DNA of 64,000 bases, taken from positions 62,001 through 126,000 of the forward strand of contig NZ_QLMJ01000014.1 of assembly GCF_003259845.1 (NCBI RefSeq), written 5' to 3'. Each line of letters begins with the position of its first letter. Position 1 is the stretch's first letter. Shown one piece after another: positions 45,210-55,400 of the stretch. Source of the stretch: Actinoplanes lutulentus. Lineage in GTDB: Bacteria; Actinomycetota; Actinomycetes; Mycobacteriales; Micromonosporaceae. Below the pieces are notes generated by a model, which was not told the DNA's origin, ran no database searches, and saw nothing but the letters and a program-made list of their open reading frames with translations. A program made the translations under genes and the position numbers.

Positions 45210-46349
45210 CTAAGCGCTCGCGTGCCGCCGCAACAACCGGCTTCCGAGCAGCATGAGCCCGGCCGCACTGAGCATCGCGACCGCCCCGGCCGTCCACATG
45301 GCCGGATAACCGGCGTAACCAGCGACGGCACCCAGACCGAGCGGCCCCACACAACCACCGGCGTAGACACCGGTCTGCGTGATCGACGTGGCCGCTGCCG
45401 GCGCTTGTGGGTGCAGCCGGACCACGGCGAAGTTCATCAGACCCGGCCACGCCCAGCCGAACCCGAAGCCGAGCACGATCCCGGCCACCATCGCCACCGG
45501 CCCGGGTGTCGCCAGCAGGGCCAGTCCAACGGCTCCGGCGGCGAGCAGGGCCGCGATCGTGCCGACCTGCCGGTCCGGGCGCCGGTCGGCCTGCCAGCCG
45601 CCGGTGATCCGGGCTATCGCGCAGATCGCGCCGCCAAGTGTCAGCGCCAGGCCGGCCGGTCCGGGCGCGATGCCACGGTCCACCGCGGAGGCGACCACGA
45701 AGGTGCCGAGCGCGTTCGCTGATCCGGCCGCCAGGGTCGCGGCCAGGCCGATGACGACAAGAGCCGTGGTGGCCTGTCCGGTCTCGGCGGCCCGGCGGCG
45801 ATGGCCTGAGTCCCGGGGCACCAGCGGAATGGCCGCCGCCGCGGCCAGACCGGCCAGGACGAACGCCCAGCGCCATCCGACGGTCAGGGCCACCACCGGT
45901 ACGGCCGCGCCGGCCAGCAGCGTGCTGATCGGGATGGCGGCCTGCTTGATGCCGAAGGTCAGCCCTTGCCGCCGGGCCGGAACGTGCCGGGACAGGCTGG
46001 TGTTGCTCGCCAGCTGTCCCATGGCATTGGCGGCGGCGCCGAGGGCGAGGATCGCCACGAGCGTCCACAGTGACCGCGCGAAGGCCGCTACCGCGATCAG
46101 GGAGACGGCGGCGAGGACGATGCCGGTCCGGGCGATCCGAGTCGCTCCGTAACGCTCGACGAGGGTTCCGGCCGGCACCGAAGCGAGCGCGCTCACTCCG
46201 AAGTAGGCGGATACGGCGAGACCGAGGCCGGCCGGGGAGAAATCAAGTTCCTCGCCGACCTGAACGGCGAGACCTCCGACCAGGAAGACGGGTATCGAAA
46301 CAGCGATGGTCGTGGTAAGCGCCCCGGCCGTGACCCATCCCGCGTTCAT
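45210..46349 (-). CDS. MFS transporter
   Basis: The 379-residue protein has about 12 membrane segments and the MFS loop at GTLVERYGATRIARTG. The open frame extends 101 codons upstream, but that part is basic and non-hydrophobic, so ATG 46349 (MNAGWVTAGA) was chosen. It is divergent from an IclR regulator with 199 bases between, which suggests regulation by it. The substrate is unknown, perhaps an aromatic or organic acid. Confidence 0.87.
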   Translation of the reverse strand: MNAGWVTAGALTTTIAVSIPVFLVGGLAVQVGEELDFSPAGLGLAVSAYFGVSALASVPAGTLVERYGATRIARTGIVLAAVSLIAVAAFARSLWTLVAILALGAAANAMGQLASNTSLSRHVPARRQGLTFGIKQAAIPISTLLAGAAVPVVALTVGWRWAFVLAGLAAAAAIPLVPRDSGHRRRAAETGQATTALVVIGLAATLAAGSANALGTFVVASAVDRGIAPGPAGLALTLGGAICAIARITGGWQADRRPDRQVGTIAALLAAGAVGLALLATPGPVAMVAGIVLGFGFGWAWPGLMNFAVVRLHPQAPAAATSITQTGVYAGGCVGPLGLGAVAGYAGYPAMWTAGAVAMLSAAGLMLLGSRLLRRHASA

Positions 46350-46548
46350 GCTGGAGAAACCGGTTCCATTCGGGTTGATCTTCGCCTCTCGCACCCGTCG
46401 CAGACTAAGCCAGGATCGGCGTCTCCGGCTGCGCACAGTCCTATTGATCACACCCGCTGTGCAAATCGATCGTGATCCACATGGGTTTGGCATTCCGTCG
46501 ACGAACGATTCTTCATATGGTGTAAGTCCCTGGGCCTCGGAGGTAGCT

Positions 46549-47343
46549 GTGCGTGACCCTCTAGCGGAGCCGTCAGATCTCATCCGGAGCGTGTCGCGCG
46601 CATTGCGCGTCCTGGAATCGGTCGGGCGGGCGCCGCGTGGACTCACCGTCAAGCAGATCGCTCGACGATGCGAGCTGACCGTCGCGACGACCTATCACCT
46701 GGTGCGAACGCTGGCCTACGAGGGATACGTGATCCGGCGTGAGGACGGCACGTACATCGTCGGGCTGGAGATAGCCGATCGATACCGTGAGCTGGTGTCC
46801 GCGTTCCGCGGCCCGCCGGCTGTCGGCGAGGCGCTGCGGCGTGCCGCCCTGGACACCGGTTACAGCCACTACCTCGGCCGCTTTGTCGGCGGCCGGATAG
46901 CGGTGACCGCTTCCGCCGAGGGTGCCCGCTCACCGTTTCTGGACGACGTCGCGCCCGGCTTCGACGAGGGCGGTCATGCCACCGCGCTCGGCAAGGCGCT
47001 GCTCGCCACGCTCACCCCGGACCAGCGGTCGCGATACCTGCGGGATTACGGCATGCGCGGATTCACCCCCACCACACTGACCACCCCGGAAGCCCTCGAG
47101 GCCGACCTGGCCGCCGGCGAGCGGCGGGGCATGCAGATCGAAATGGGACAGTTCCGGCAAGGGCTGGCCTCCGCGGCGGTGGTCGTCGTCGCGGATCGAG
47201 ACATGGAACGCCGCCTTGTCCTGGCGTGCTCGATGCCGGCTGCCGAGATGCTGACCTCGGCGCGGGTGGTCCGGGCGAAACTCACCGCGGCCGCCCGAAA
47301 TGTGGCCGAGGCGCTCTCCGGCGGCGAGTCCGCAACCGCCTGA
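46549..47343 (+). CDS. IclR-family transcriptional regulator
   Basis: The 264-residue protein has an IclR winged helix at 10-75 (VSRALRVLESVGRAPRGLTVKQIARRCELTVATTYHLVRTL) and an effector domain with GHATALGKALLATL and MQIEMGQF. GTG 46549 has a GGAGG five bases upstream, and the long upstream frame is not similar to the family. It probably controls the divergent MFS gene. Confidence 0.88.
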   Translation: MRDPLAEPSDLIRSVSRALRVLESVGRAPRGLTVKQIARRCELTVATTYHLVRTLAYEGYVIRREDGTYIVGLEIADRYRELVSAFRGPPAVGEALRRAALDTGYSHYLGRFVGGRIAVTASAEGARSPFLDDVAPGFDEGGHATALGKALLATLTPDQRSRYLRDYGMRGFTPTTLTTPEALEADLAAGERRGMQIEMGQFRQGLASAAVVVVADRDMERRLVLACSMPAAEMLTSARVVRAKLTAAARNVAEALSGGESATA

Positions 47344-47404
47344 ATGGGTGGTGGCTCTCCGCGTTCGGGCCGCCACGGCCTGACCGGGGGCGCTAAGGAT
47401 TCGT

Positions 47405-47430
47405 TGAACCTTCGTGCCTTTCACCGCGTA
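47405..47430 (+). promoter_or_regulatory. ECF-sigma-type promoter ahead of the anti-sigma gene
   Basis: TGAACC at 47405-47410 and CGTA at 47427-47430 are 16 bases apart, the classic -35/-10 pattern of extracytoplasmic-function sigma factors. It lies about 42 bases before the ATG. Confidence 0.55.
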
Positions 47431-47471
47431 CCAGAGACCGGGACGGTCGAGCCGGGCTGGAGGCGGTACGC

Positions 47472-48158
47472 ATGCGATGCGAGGACGGGCACGATGACGC
47501 CGCCTATGTCCTCGGCGCGCTGTCGCCGGGGGAACGGGCCGCTTACGAGAGCCATCTGGCTTCCTGTTCGTTCTGCCGGGAAGCGGTCGCGGATCTTTCC
47601 CGCGTACCGGACATGCTTGATCGCCTTGACGCCGACGAGTTCGCGAAGCTGCTCGATCCCACTCTCGGCGCGCCGGTTCAGCGCCGCCGGCCAGCACCGG
47701 CATCCCGGCGCTCGCGCGCCCGGACTCTCTCGATCCGTGTTCTCAGCACCGCGGTGGCGGCCGTCCTGGTCCTGCTGATCGGTGGCGGCGTGGTCGCCTG
47801 GGGCCTGAATCAGGAGACTCCGACGACACAGCCGCCCGGACCGGCGCTCGCGATGACACCGGTCGGCGGTGTCTCCCCGATCACCGCCACGGTCCGGCTG
47901 AGCAGCACCCCGGGCGGCACCAAGGTCGAGATGCAGTGTTCGTACAGCGAGTCGGCGGATCAGGCGTACACGTTCCGGCTGATCGCGTACGGGCCGGATG
48001 AGCAGAAGGAACAGCTCGGGTCGTGGCTGGCGCAGCCCGGCACGGATTTCCGGATGCCCGGCGCGACCCACTTCGGCGAGGGCAGCCTCTCCAAGCTGGA
48101 GATCGTGCGGTTCGACGGGAAGGCGATGCTCGCGTACGACCTTCCCGGGTTCGACTGA
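47472..48158 (+). CDS. Zinc-binding anti-sigma factor with extracytoplasmic domain
   Basis: The 228-residue protein has an anti-sigma zinc motif, HLASCSFCREAV with the partner His in DGHDDAAYV, then a Pro/Arg linker, one membrane span (about 92-112) and a C-terminal domain outside the membrane. It should hold an ECF sigma factor inactive until a signal arrives. No sigma gene is adjacent, which is unusual. An ECF-like promoter precedes it. Confidence 0.82.
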   Translation: MRCEDGHDDAAYVLGALSPGERAAYESHLASCSFCREAVADLSRVPDMLDRLDADEFAKLLDPTLGAPVQRRRPAPASRRSRARTLSIRVLSTAVAAVLVLLIGGGVVAWGLNQETPTTQPPGPALAMTPVGGVSPITATVRLSSTPGGTKVEMQCSYSESADQAYTFRLIAYGPDEQKEQLGSWLAQPGTDFRMPGATHFGEGSLSKLEIVRFDGKAMLAYDLPGFD

Positions 48159-48162
48159 GACA

Positions 48163-48186
48163 CCTCCCGCAGAGGTCAGCGGGAGG
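48163..48186. terminator. Stem-loop between anti-sigma and rarD
   Basis: CCTCCCGC (48163-48170) pairs with GCGGGAGG (48179-48186). It overlaps the stop codon of the minus-strand rarD and lies just after the stop of the plus-strand gene, so it can serve both. Confidence 0.5.
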
Positions 48187-49129
48187 GCAGGGCGGCGGCG
48201 GCCGACCCGCCGGCGGTGGCGGCCGTCGCGGCGGCCGCCGCACGTTCCCGCGCCGCGGCCCGGGTGTGCCGGATGCCGTCGAAGGTGAAGACCACCAGCG
48301 CGAGCCAGACCAGACCGAACCCGGCAAGTCGGGCCGCCGGCATCGGCTCGTGGTAGATCAGCACACCGCAGGCCAGCTGAAGGATCGGCGCCACGTACTG
48401 CAGGATGCCGAGGCCGACGAGCGGCACCCGGTTCGCGGCGCCGGCGAAGAGCAGCAGCGGGATCGCGGTGGCGATGCCGGAGACCAGCATCAGGGCGGTG
48501 TGCGTCGCCGACACGTGCCCGAACTCGGCGCCACCGGACAGGTTCAACCAGGTCAGGTACGCGAGAGCGGGCAGAGCCAGCACACCCGACTCGACGAACA
48601 GCCCCTCGGCCGGCGGCAGCGACATCCGCTTCTTGATCAGGCCGTAGCAGCCGAACGAGGCGGCCAGGGTCAGCGCGACGTACGGCAGGTGCCCGTAGTC
48701 GAGGGTGAGGATCACGACCGCCAGTGCGCCGATCCCGACCGCGACCCACTGCCAGGCTCTGACCCGTTCGCGCAGCACGGTGACGCCGAGCAGGACGCTG
48801 ACCAGCGGAGTGATGAAGTAACCCAGTGCTGTCTCGACCACCCGTGACGAGTTCACCGCCGCGATGTACGTGCCCCAGTTGATGCCGATCAGGATCGCGG
48901 CCAGGGTGATGCCGCCGAGCAGGCGCGGGGTGCGCAGGAGCCGGCCGAGGAACGACCAGTTGCGGGCCACGGTGAGCACCAGCGCCACGAACAGCACGGA
49001 CCAGACGATCCGGTGCGCGAGGATCTCCAAGGCCGGCGAGGGCTGCAGCAGCTTGAAGTAGATGGGGAAGAAGCCCCAGAGCGTGTACGCCGTCAGGCCG
49101 TACAGATAACCGCGCCGCTCTTCGCTCAT
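48176..49129 (-). CDS. rarD: RarD/EamA-family transporter
   Basis: The 317-residue protein has ten membrane segments and the RarD pattern GFFPIYFKLL, AHRIVWSVLF and GINWGTYIAAVN. RarD proteins are drug/metabolite exporters of uncertain substrate. The start MSEERRGYL at 49129 has a GGTGAGGG site; the frame extends 19 codons further but poorly. The C-terminus is Ala-rich. Confidence 0.88.
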   Translation of the reverse strand: MSEERRGYLYGLTAYTLWGFFPIYFKLLQPSPALEILAHRIVWSVLFVALVLTVARNWSFLGRLLRTPRLLGGITLAAILIGINWGTYIAAVNSSRVVETALGYFITPLVSVLLGVTVLRERVRAWQWVAVGIGALAVVILTLDYGHLPYVALTLAASFGCYGLIKKRMSLPPAEGLFVESGVLALPALAYLTWLNLSGGAEFGHVSATHTALMLVSGIATAIPLLLFAGAANRVPLVGLGILQYVAPILQLACGVLIYHEPMPAARLAGFGLVWLALVVFTFDGIRHTRAAARERAAAAATAATAGGSAAAALPSR

Positions 49130-49216
49130 GCCCTCACCGTAAGGCGCGGGATGGGGAGCGGTCCTTGCTGTTGTGACTCCGGACACCAGGCCAATTCACG
49201 GTGCCTGGCCTGTTGA

Positions 49217-49247
49217 TCAGGAGGGCACCGGCAGGGTGCCCTCCTGA
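49217..49247 (-). terminator. Terminator after the holin-like membrane protein
   Basis: A perfect 13-bp stem (49217-49229 with 49235-49247) around GGCAG, directly after the minus-strand gene. Confidence 0.75.
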
Positions 49248-49254
49248 ATCGCTG

Positions 49255-49635
49255 TCAGTTGTCGCCGTCCGGAACCAGCATGTTCAGCACCCAGCTCACG
49301 ACACCGACCAGCAGCGCGCCGAGAAGCGCGGCCGGCCAGAAGCTGTCGACGTGGAAGCCGAGGTCGAGCTCACCGGCGATCCAGCTGGTGAGCAGGAACA
49401 GCAGGCCGTTCACGACGAGCGCGACCAGGCCGAGCGTGAGAACGTAGAGGCCGCAGCCGAGAACCTTGATGATCGGCCGCAGGATCGCGTTGACCACACC
49501 GAAAATCACCGCGACGGCGATCAGCGTGCCGGCCTTGCCGGCCGCCGTTTCGGAGGTGAGGTCGATTCCGTCGATCACCAGGGTCGCGATCCACAGTGAG
49601 ACGGCCGTGATCAACAGCCGGATGAGGATGCCCAT
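49255..49635 (-). CDS. Phage-holin-4/YvlD-family membrane protein
   Basis: The 126-residue protein has four membrane segments with the family pattern FGVVNAILRPIIKVLGCGLYVLTLGL. Members are widespread in bacteria and not phage lytic genes; function unknown. GTG 49653 is an alternative start. Confidence 0.85.
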   Translation of the reverse strand: MGILIRLLITAVSLWIATLVIDGIDLTSETAAGKAGTLIAVAVIFGVVNAILRPIIKVLGCGLYVLTLGLVALVVNGLLFLLTSWIAGELDLGFHVDSFWPAALLGALLVGVVSWVLNMLVPDGDN

Positions 49636-49716
49636 GGCAGGGGATCGTGCCACGCGCGGGCCAGCGGTGGGAGCGACACCCCGCGATCTTCATCCAGGTG
49701 CGACCGGAGAACCCGC

Positions 49717-51441
49717 TCAGATCGAGATTTGTCGCTTATTTCGCTGTAGGGCGAGGATGCGTGCGGGCTGCCCGATCAGGACTTTCTCGACGGATGTCGG
49801 GGTGAGCGCCGCCCAGCGGACCGCCTGCGTCGTGACGACGGCGACCGTGCCGGGACTCATCCGGGTCAGCAGTCCGGCGGTCTCGCCGAGAGCGAGGGCG
49901 GGCCCGAGCGACGCGGCCTCGTCCGGGGTGAGCGGCTGAAGCAGCAACAGGTCGGCGGAGGCGGCGAGACCGGCGTCCACCTGTTCGAGAACGGTCAGTG
50001 TGGTCACCCACGGAAGCGTCACGCCGATGCCCGGGGCGCCGCTGTCCTGAACGAGGAGAACGGGCCGCAGTGGCGAGCCGGCCGGTGGCTCGCCGGATGT
50101 GGAGGAAAGCAGCCTCAGCGACTCGTCGCCGTCCAGGCCGTGCAGCAGGGGTGCCCAGGCCGCCGGCCGGTCCGTGCTGACCAGGACGCGGGCGCCGACG
50201 GCCAGCGCGCGGAAGGCGATCAGCTGCGCGCACCGGGTCGTGCCGACCAGGACCATCCGGGTCGGCTCGGGGCGGAACGGACGGATCAGCACCGGGCGGC
50301 CCTGACGGCTGCGTCCGAGCATCAGCCCGTGGTTGATCACGGGCAGAGCCAAGCCGTGCGACGACGGTCCGCTTTGATGGGAAGCGGTCGCCAGGGGGAG
50401 TGTCGCTGCCAGGCCGGCCAGCTGCTCGCCGTCGTGGTGTTGAGCGGTCATCCGCTCGCTCGCCAGCAGCCGGCCGAGATCTTGGATGGCCGTATCCAGC
50501 GTGGGAGCAGCGACCCGGACCAGCAGAGATGGTGGGTCGAAGGTCAGGGCCACCGTTGTTGCGGTCGCGGGCAGGTGCAGCAGCCGGGAGATCAGCCGCG
50601 CGGAGATCCCTGCTCCGGGCTCGGGCGTGCATCGAAACGTCACCTGAGCCAGACCGCCGACCGCCAGGCCGGTCCATGTTTCGTGCAGGCCGGCGCCCGC
50701 CTCGGCATGTGCCAGCTCGGCGATCACGCGTACCAACGCTGTCTCGGTCAACGGCCCGGCGGCCGAAGTTCCCAGCTCGCGCCGCAGTTTGCGGATCGCG
50801 GCCGTCAGGGCGCGACGCAGATCCTCGTCCGACTCGGTGCCCTGGCGCAGCGCCCGGATCGCCAGAATCATCCGGAATCGTGCCAGCGGATCACCGCGGC
50901 TCAGCGACCGATAGGAGATCGCGGCCGGGCCGGCGCGGGCGGTCGTCGCCGGAACGCCGGTCAGCACCAGCTGGAGCCGGATCGCCGGATCAAGATCCAG
51001 TGAGTCGAAGCGCGGCAGCGTGGGCAGCTCGACGAGCGTGGTCAGGCCGAGATCGTCGATCAGGACGGCGGCCGGCGCGCCGGACAGCCTCGTCGTCGCC
51101 AGCCGGGTCCGCGGCGCGACCAGGGCCAGGATCGCGGGCGGATCGCCGAGCGCCCGGATGTGGCGGCGCGCGGCGAATCGCGCCACGAGGCCGAGCCATT
51201 CGAACACCCAGCGGCCGCGGACGCGTACCCAAGTGATCGTCAGCAAGCCGGCGGCGGCGCACGCGGCGCAAGTCACCGCGAGGCCGCCGCCTGCGGCGCC
51301 GAGAAGCATCAGTACGGCGGCGGCCTGCGTTGCCACCAGCTGATTCATGGGTACGCGCGAAAGCCGTCCACTCCGGACGGAAAGCTGCCCGGTCACCGGC
51401 TCATGGTAGGGCTCGGGCAGCGGGCGGACGAGGTTGTCCAC
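49717..51441 (-). CDS. eccE: Type VII secretion membrane protein EccE-like
   Basis: The 574-residue protein has two close membrane segments (about 33-50 and 52-71) followed by WVFEWLGLVARFAARR and a long soluble region, the EccE layout. Divergent WXG100 genes start 160 bases away. In mycobacteria EccE is at the edge of the secretion complex. GTG 51393 is a possible shorter start; the first GTG lies inside a DnaA-box-like sequence. No other Ecc gene is in the window. Confidence 0.72.
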   Translation of the reverse strand: MDNLVRPLPEPYHEPVTGQLSVRSGRLSRVPMNQLVATQAAAVLMLLGAAGGGLAVTCAACAAAGLLTITWVRVRGRWVFEWLGLVARFAARRHIRALGDPPAILALVAPRTRLATTRLSGAPAAVLIDDLGLTTLVELPTLPRFDSLDLDPAIRLQLVLTGVPATTARAGPAAISYRSLSRGDPLARFRMILAIRALRQGTESDEDLRRALTAAIRKLRRELGTSAAGPLTETALVRVIAELAHAEAGAGLHETWTGLAVGGLAQVTFRCTPEPGAGISARLISRLLHLPATATTVALTFDPPSLLVRVAAPTLDTAIQDLGRLLASERMTAQHHDGEQLAGLAATLPLATASHQSGPSSHGLALPVINHGLMLGRSRQGRPVLIRPFRPEPTRMVLVGTTRCAQLIAFRALAVGARVLVSTDRPAAWAPLLHGLDGDESLRLLSSTSGEPPAGSPLRPVLLVQDSGAPGIGVTLPWVTTLTVLEQVDAGLAASADLLLLQPLTPDEAASLGPALALGETAGLLTRMSPGTVAVVTTQAVRWAALTPTSVEKVLIGQPARILALQRNKRQISI

Positions 51442-51465
51442 AGGCGGTTGGCCCGGTTGTCCACA
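51434..51465 (+). promoter_or_regulatory. Two TTGTCCACA DnaA-box sequences
   Basis: TTGTCCACA occurs at 51434-51442 and 51457-51465, same orientation, 23 bp apart, each within GGTTGTCCACAGGC. This is the consensus DnaA box of high-GC actinobacteria. The first overlaps the annotated EccE start. Confidence 0.6.
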
Positions 51466-51602
51466 GGCTGCGAATCGCGCCGTCCTGATGACCTGAATCC
51501 GGCTAACGTCGGCTGCGAAATCGCACGTCTAGTGATCTGTGTCGATGGCGTGCGACAGTCCACAACAGATGTTCCGGCGAGGGTCGAGGGGCGGATCCGG
51601 AA

Positions 51603-51920
51603 ATGACCGAAACGCAGGCCGAATTGGCGGTGATGACTCGCACCGCGGCGAAGTTCGATCAAGTGAACGATGCGCTGCAAGGCACGTTGCGAGGCTTGAT
51701 GTCCGAGTTGTCGGTGTTGCAGGGCGCCTGGCGCGGGCTCGGTGCGGAGGCGTTCGAGCGGGCCAGGTCTCAGTACGCGGCCGATCTGCGGCGACTCGGC
51801 GGAGCACTCGCCGAAACCGCCGAGGCGATCCGATCGGCGGGCGGCGGATATCAGGCCGCCGACGCGGGCGCGGCAGCCCGGATGGCCCGGTCCGGTGGCT
51901 CGATCGAGCTCCCGCTCTGA
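51603..51920 (+). CDS. WXG100-family protein 1 (Esx-like)
   Basis: The 105-residue protein is two helices joined at WRG (43-45), the WXG100 pattern. Such proteins are exported by T7SS, usually as a dimer with a partner. The partner is probably the next gene, 16 bases downstream. There is no clear C-terminal YxxxD/E. Confidence 0.87.
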   Translation: MTETQAELAVMTRTAAKFDQVNDALQGTLRGLMSELSVLQGAWRGLGAEAFERARSQYAADLRRLGGALAETAEAIRSAGGGYQAADAGAAARMARSGGSIELPL

Positions 51921-51936
51921 TTGCCGGGGGAAATCG

Positions 51937-52230
51937 ATGAATGACGGTCTTCTCCGGGTCAGCTTCGTAGCGTTGCGGCAGGCCGGCGCGGACATCGACA
52001 AGGCGCTGCTCGCCCTGCGCGCTCAGCTCGACCAGCTGGAGCGCGACGCCGGCCCACTCGTGGCGACCTGGTCCGGCACGGCCCGGGAGGCGTACGAGCA
52101 ACGCCAGGCCACCTGGCGTGCCGCCTCCGAGGATCTCCAGACGATCCTGCGGCAGATCAGGGTTGCTCTGGACGAGTCGGCGGCCGATTATGCGGAGACC
52201 GAACGGGTGGCTACCCAGCGGTTCGGGTGA
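51937..52230 (+). CDS. WXG100-family protein 2 with YxxxE signal
   Basis: The 97-residue protein has a WSG turn at 45-47 and, in the C-terminal helix, Y85 followed by E89 (YAETE), matching the YxxxD/E secretion signal of T7SS substrates. It probably pairs with WXG100 protein 1. The ATG at 51937 has GGGGG eight bases before. Confidence 0.87.
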   Translation: MNDGLLRVSFVALRQAGADIDKALLALRAQLDQLERDAGPLVATWSGTAREAYEQRQATWRAASEDLQTILRQIRVALDESAADYAETERVATQRFG

Positions 52231-52494
52231 CCGCGCCAGGCGGCGATTTGGCATCGCCCGTTCGCGTACTGGCGGCGGCGACTTGCGCAACTACCATCGG
52301 TGGTTGGATGATCGCGCCCGGCGATCAATAGTGGTTCGCGGGGTCCGCTGGATCTCGTGCCGGGAACACTGCGAAAACGACTCGGTAGTCAGCATGCCGC
52401 CGCCCATTGTGATTGCGGCCTGACCTTGTAGGTTATACGCGTTGAGTTGGCTCGTTCGCGGCGTGGCGCTTCGCAGTGTAGGGAGAGGGTGGAC
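52231..52494 (+). other. 264-base gap before the SseB-like gene
   Basis: No gene was found. A TTATAC (52433-52438) could be a -10 for the next gene; the -35 is unclear. A good ribosome site GGGAGAGGG at 52481-52489 belongs to the next gene. Confidence 0.5.
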
Positions 52495-55400
52495 GTGTCC
52501 GAGTGGGAACCGGCTACGGACGCCGAGGTCGCGATGCGCGATGCGTTGCGCACCGATGACCAGGAGTCCTACTTCCGCATTCTCTCCGGTGTCGACCTTC
52601 TGTTACCAGTTTCTGCCGACGCGTTAGCGGGTCTGGCACCACTGGGCTGGGGGACGTGGAGCACCGGTGGGCGTACGCATGTGCTCGCCTTCACCTCTCA
52701 GGCCGCACTGAAGTCGTGCCTCGCCGACTACACCGGTTCGGCACGACGCGTGCCTTATGCGGAGTTGGCCAACACCTGGCCCAACCTCGAGTGGTGGCTC
52801 GCCGTCAACCCCGGCCTGCCCGTCGAGGGATACCTTCCGGCCTGGTTCGTGGCCCAGCTCGCCCGTGGCGACCTGCGGCTGCCGACCCGTGGCCCGGGTC
52901 GCGAGGTGCAGGGCTCCGCGTCGAAGATCCAGGAGATCGGTGCGGCGGCGCTCGCTGCCAACCGGAGCTCCGAGGCCGTCGGCGGGCCTACTCATGACTC
53001 TTCGCCGGTTGCCGTTCCCGCGGCTGCCGGGGCACTCGCTCCCGCTGTTCCGCCGGTTGGCGCTGCTCCGGCCGGGCCTGGTGGCCTGCCGGTCCGCCCG
53101 TCGGCCGCGCCCGCTTCCACACCTGGTGGCCTGCCGGTCCGTGGCGCGGAGGCGCCGGTTGGTGCTGCTCCGGCTGGGCCTGGTGGTTTGCCGGTTCGTG
53201 CTCCCGAGGCGCCGGCTTCGACGCCTGCGGGCCTGCCTGTGCGGACGCCTGGCACGGCTGCTCCTGGCGGGACCCCGGCTGCCTATCAGCCGCCGGCGGC
53301 CTATCAGGCTCCGGCTGTTCCGGCGCCGGCGGCCTATCAGGCTCCGGCTGTCCCGGCGCCGGCGGCCTATCAAGCTCCGGCTGTCCCGGCGGCCGCCCCG
53401 AGTGCTTCCCCGTTTGGTGCTCCCGCGTCGGCTGCCCCGCGGGCGACTCCGGCTCCGGCCGGCGCGCCTGCCGCTTATCAGCCGCCTGCGGCTCCGCCGT
53501 TGCCCGCTCGTCCGGCCGGTCCGGCCATCGGTGGGCCGACGCCGGGTGCCGGTCTGGCGACGCCGGGCTGGGACAAGCCGTCCGGCCAGTTCAGCCCGGA
53601 GCAGGACCCGCGCGGCCCGCTGCAGGACCTGGGCGCTCCGCTGCCGGTCCGGCAGCCGATGGCCAACACGCCGCCGGTTCCGGAGCACGTCGCGCCGTAC
53701 GACCCGGCCGAGACGGAGTTCGCGCCGAACTGGTCGGGCCAGCGCCCGCCAGGGGCTCCGGCCGGCCCCGCTCCGGCCGGCCCCGCTCCGGCTGGACCCG
53801 CTCCGGCTGGACCCGCTCCGGCTGGACCCGCTCCGGCTGGACCCGCTCCGGCTGGACCCGCTCCGGCTGGCCCCGCGTCCGCTGCTCCTGCGTCCGCGCC
53901 GCCTGCCTCGCCGTTCGCACGGCCCGCGCCTGCTACTCCTCAGTCCGCACCGCCGGCGCCTGCCGCTCCGGTCTCGGCCGCTCCGGCTTCCGGCGGCGGG
54001 CTTTCTTCCGGTGGCGGGCTTTCGGGGGCCGGTGCCGCTCTGCCGCGTCGTCAGCCCGGACAGTCGGCGGGGACCGGACAGGCCGGCAGCAGCGCTGCCG
54101 CGTTCACCAGCTTCCCGGGCTTCTCCAAGTCGGGGTCTACACCGGCGGCATCCGCACCGGCAGCGCCGGCCGCTCCGGCTCAGGCGCCGTCGTTCCCGCA
54201 GGGACCGGCATCTCCGCTGGCCGCGGCCGCTCAGGGCGTCGCCGGTTCCGGTCAGTCGGATCCGGCGCAGCCTGTCTCGGCTCTGCCGGCCTCAGGTCTA
54301 CCGGCTTCGGGTCTGCCTGCTTCGGGTCTTCCGGCCTCGGCTCTGCCGGCTTCGGATGGACCCGGAAACGGTCTGCCTCGCCGTCAGGTCACCCCGCCGT
54401 CGGAGCGCCCCGCCTCGATGGCGGCCGCCGCACAGGCGCTCGGTAACCGCCAGCCGGCCGCTGAGCAGGCTCAGCCCGGTGCCGACCGCTTCGGTCCGTC
54501 CGGGCCGCCGCCGTCGATCCAGACGCTTCCGGCCGGAGCGCCCGCCGGTGCTCCCGGCCTCGCGCCGCCGGTAATCCCGGGACCCCCGGCCGCCCGTCCG
54601 GGGCTCGCTGCCGGATATGGCCCGGCAGCACCGGGCAGCCCAGCCGCTCCGGCAGTCCCGGCGGCCTACGCGGCGCCCCAGGCCCCGGCCGCTTCCGCAG
54701 CTCCTCAGGCTTACGCGGCTCCTAATGCCTACGCGCAGCCGGCAGCGGCTCCTAACGCCTACGCGCAGCCTGCAGCGGCTCCTGACGCCTACGCGGCTCC
54801 GGGATCGCCTGCTGTGCCCGGTGCTTACGCGGTTCCGGCTGTTCCGGCTCCTCCCGCTGCCTACGCCGCCCCGCCGGCGCCGCAGATCCCGGGCATGCCG
54901 CCGCAGGGCAGCCCGGCTTCGGCATACGCCGCGCCCGGTTACGGGAACGCGTACCAGACCCAGGTCATCCCGGTGGCACAGGCGAATTACGGGAACAACA
55001 ACCCGGCCGCCTCCGGTCTCGGTGTGGCCGGTTCGGCAACCGGTGGTCAGTCGCCCGCGGACAGCGTCGACGCCGTCGAGTTCCTGCCTGCCAACGACGT
55101 CGAGCGCGACCTTCAGGACGCCGCCGACGCCGGTAACACCGACGTCTTCCTCTCCACGCTGCTGCTGGCGAACGTGCTGGTGCCGGTCGCGAGTCACTCC
55201 CGCCCGGGTAGTTCGCCGGGTGAGTCGGGCTTCGCGTTCCTGCCGGAAGAGGTCGACGGCGAGCGGTTCCTGATCGTCTTCACCAGCCGGGACCGGCTCT
55301 CCGATCACTTCGGCGAGCCGACCCGGACGGTCGGCGTCCGGTTCTACGACCTGATCCGCAACTGGCCCGACCAGGCCTGGTCGTTCGCGGTCAACCCGGG

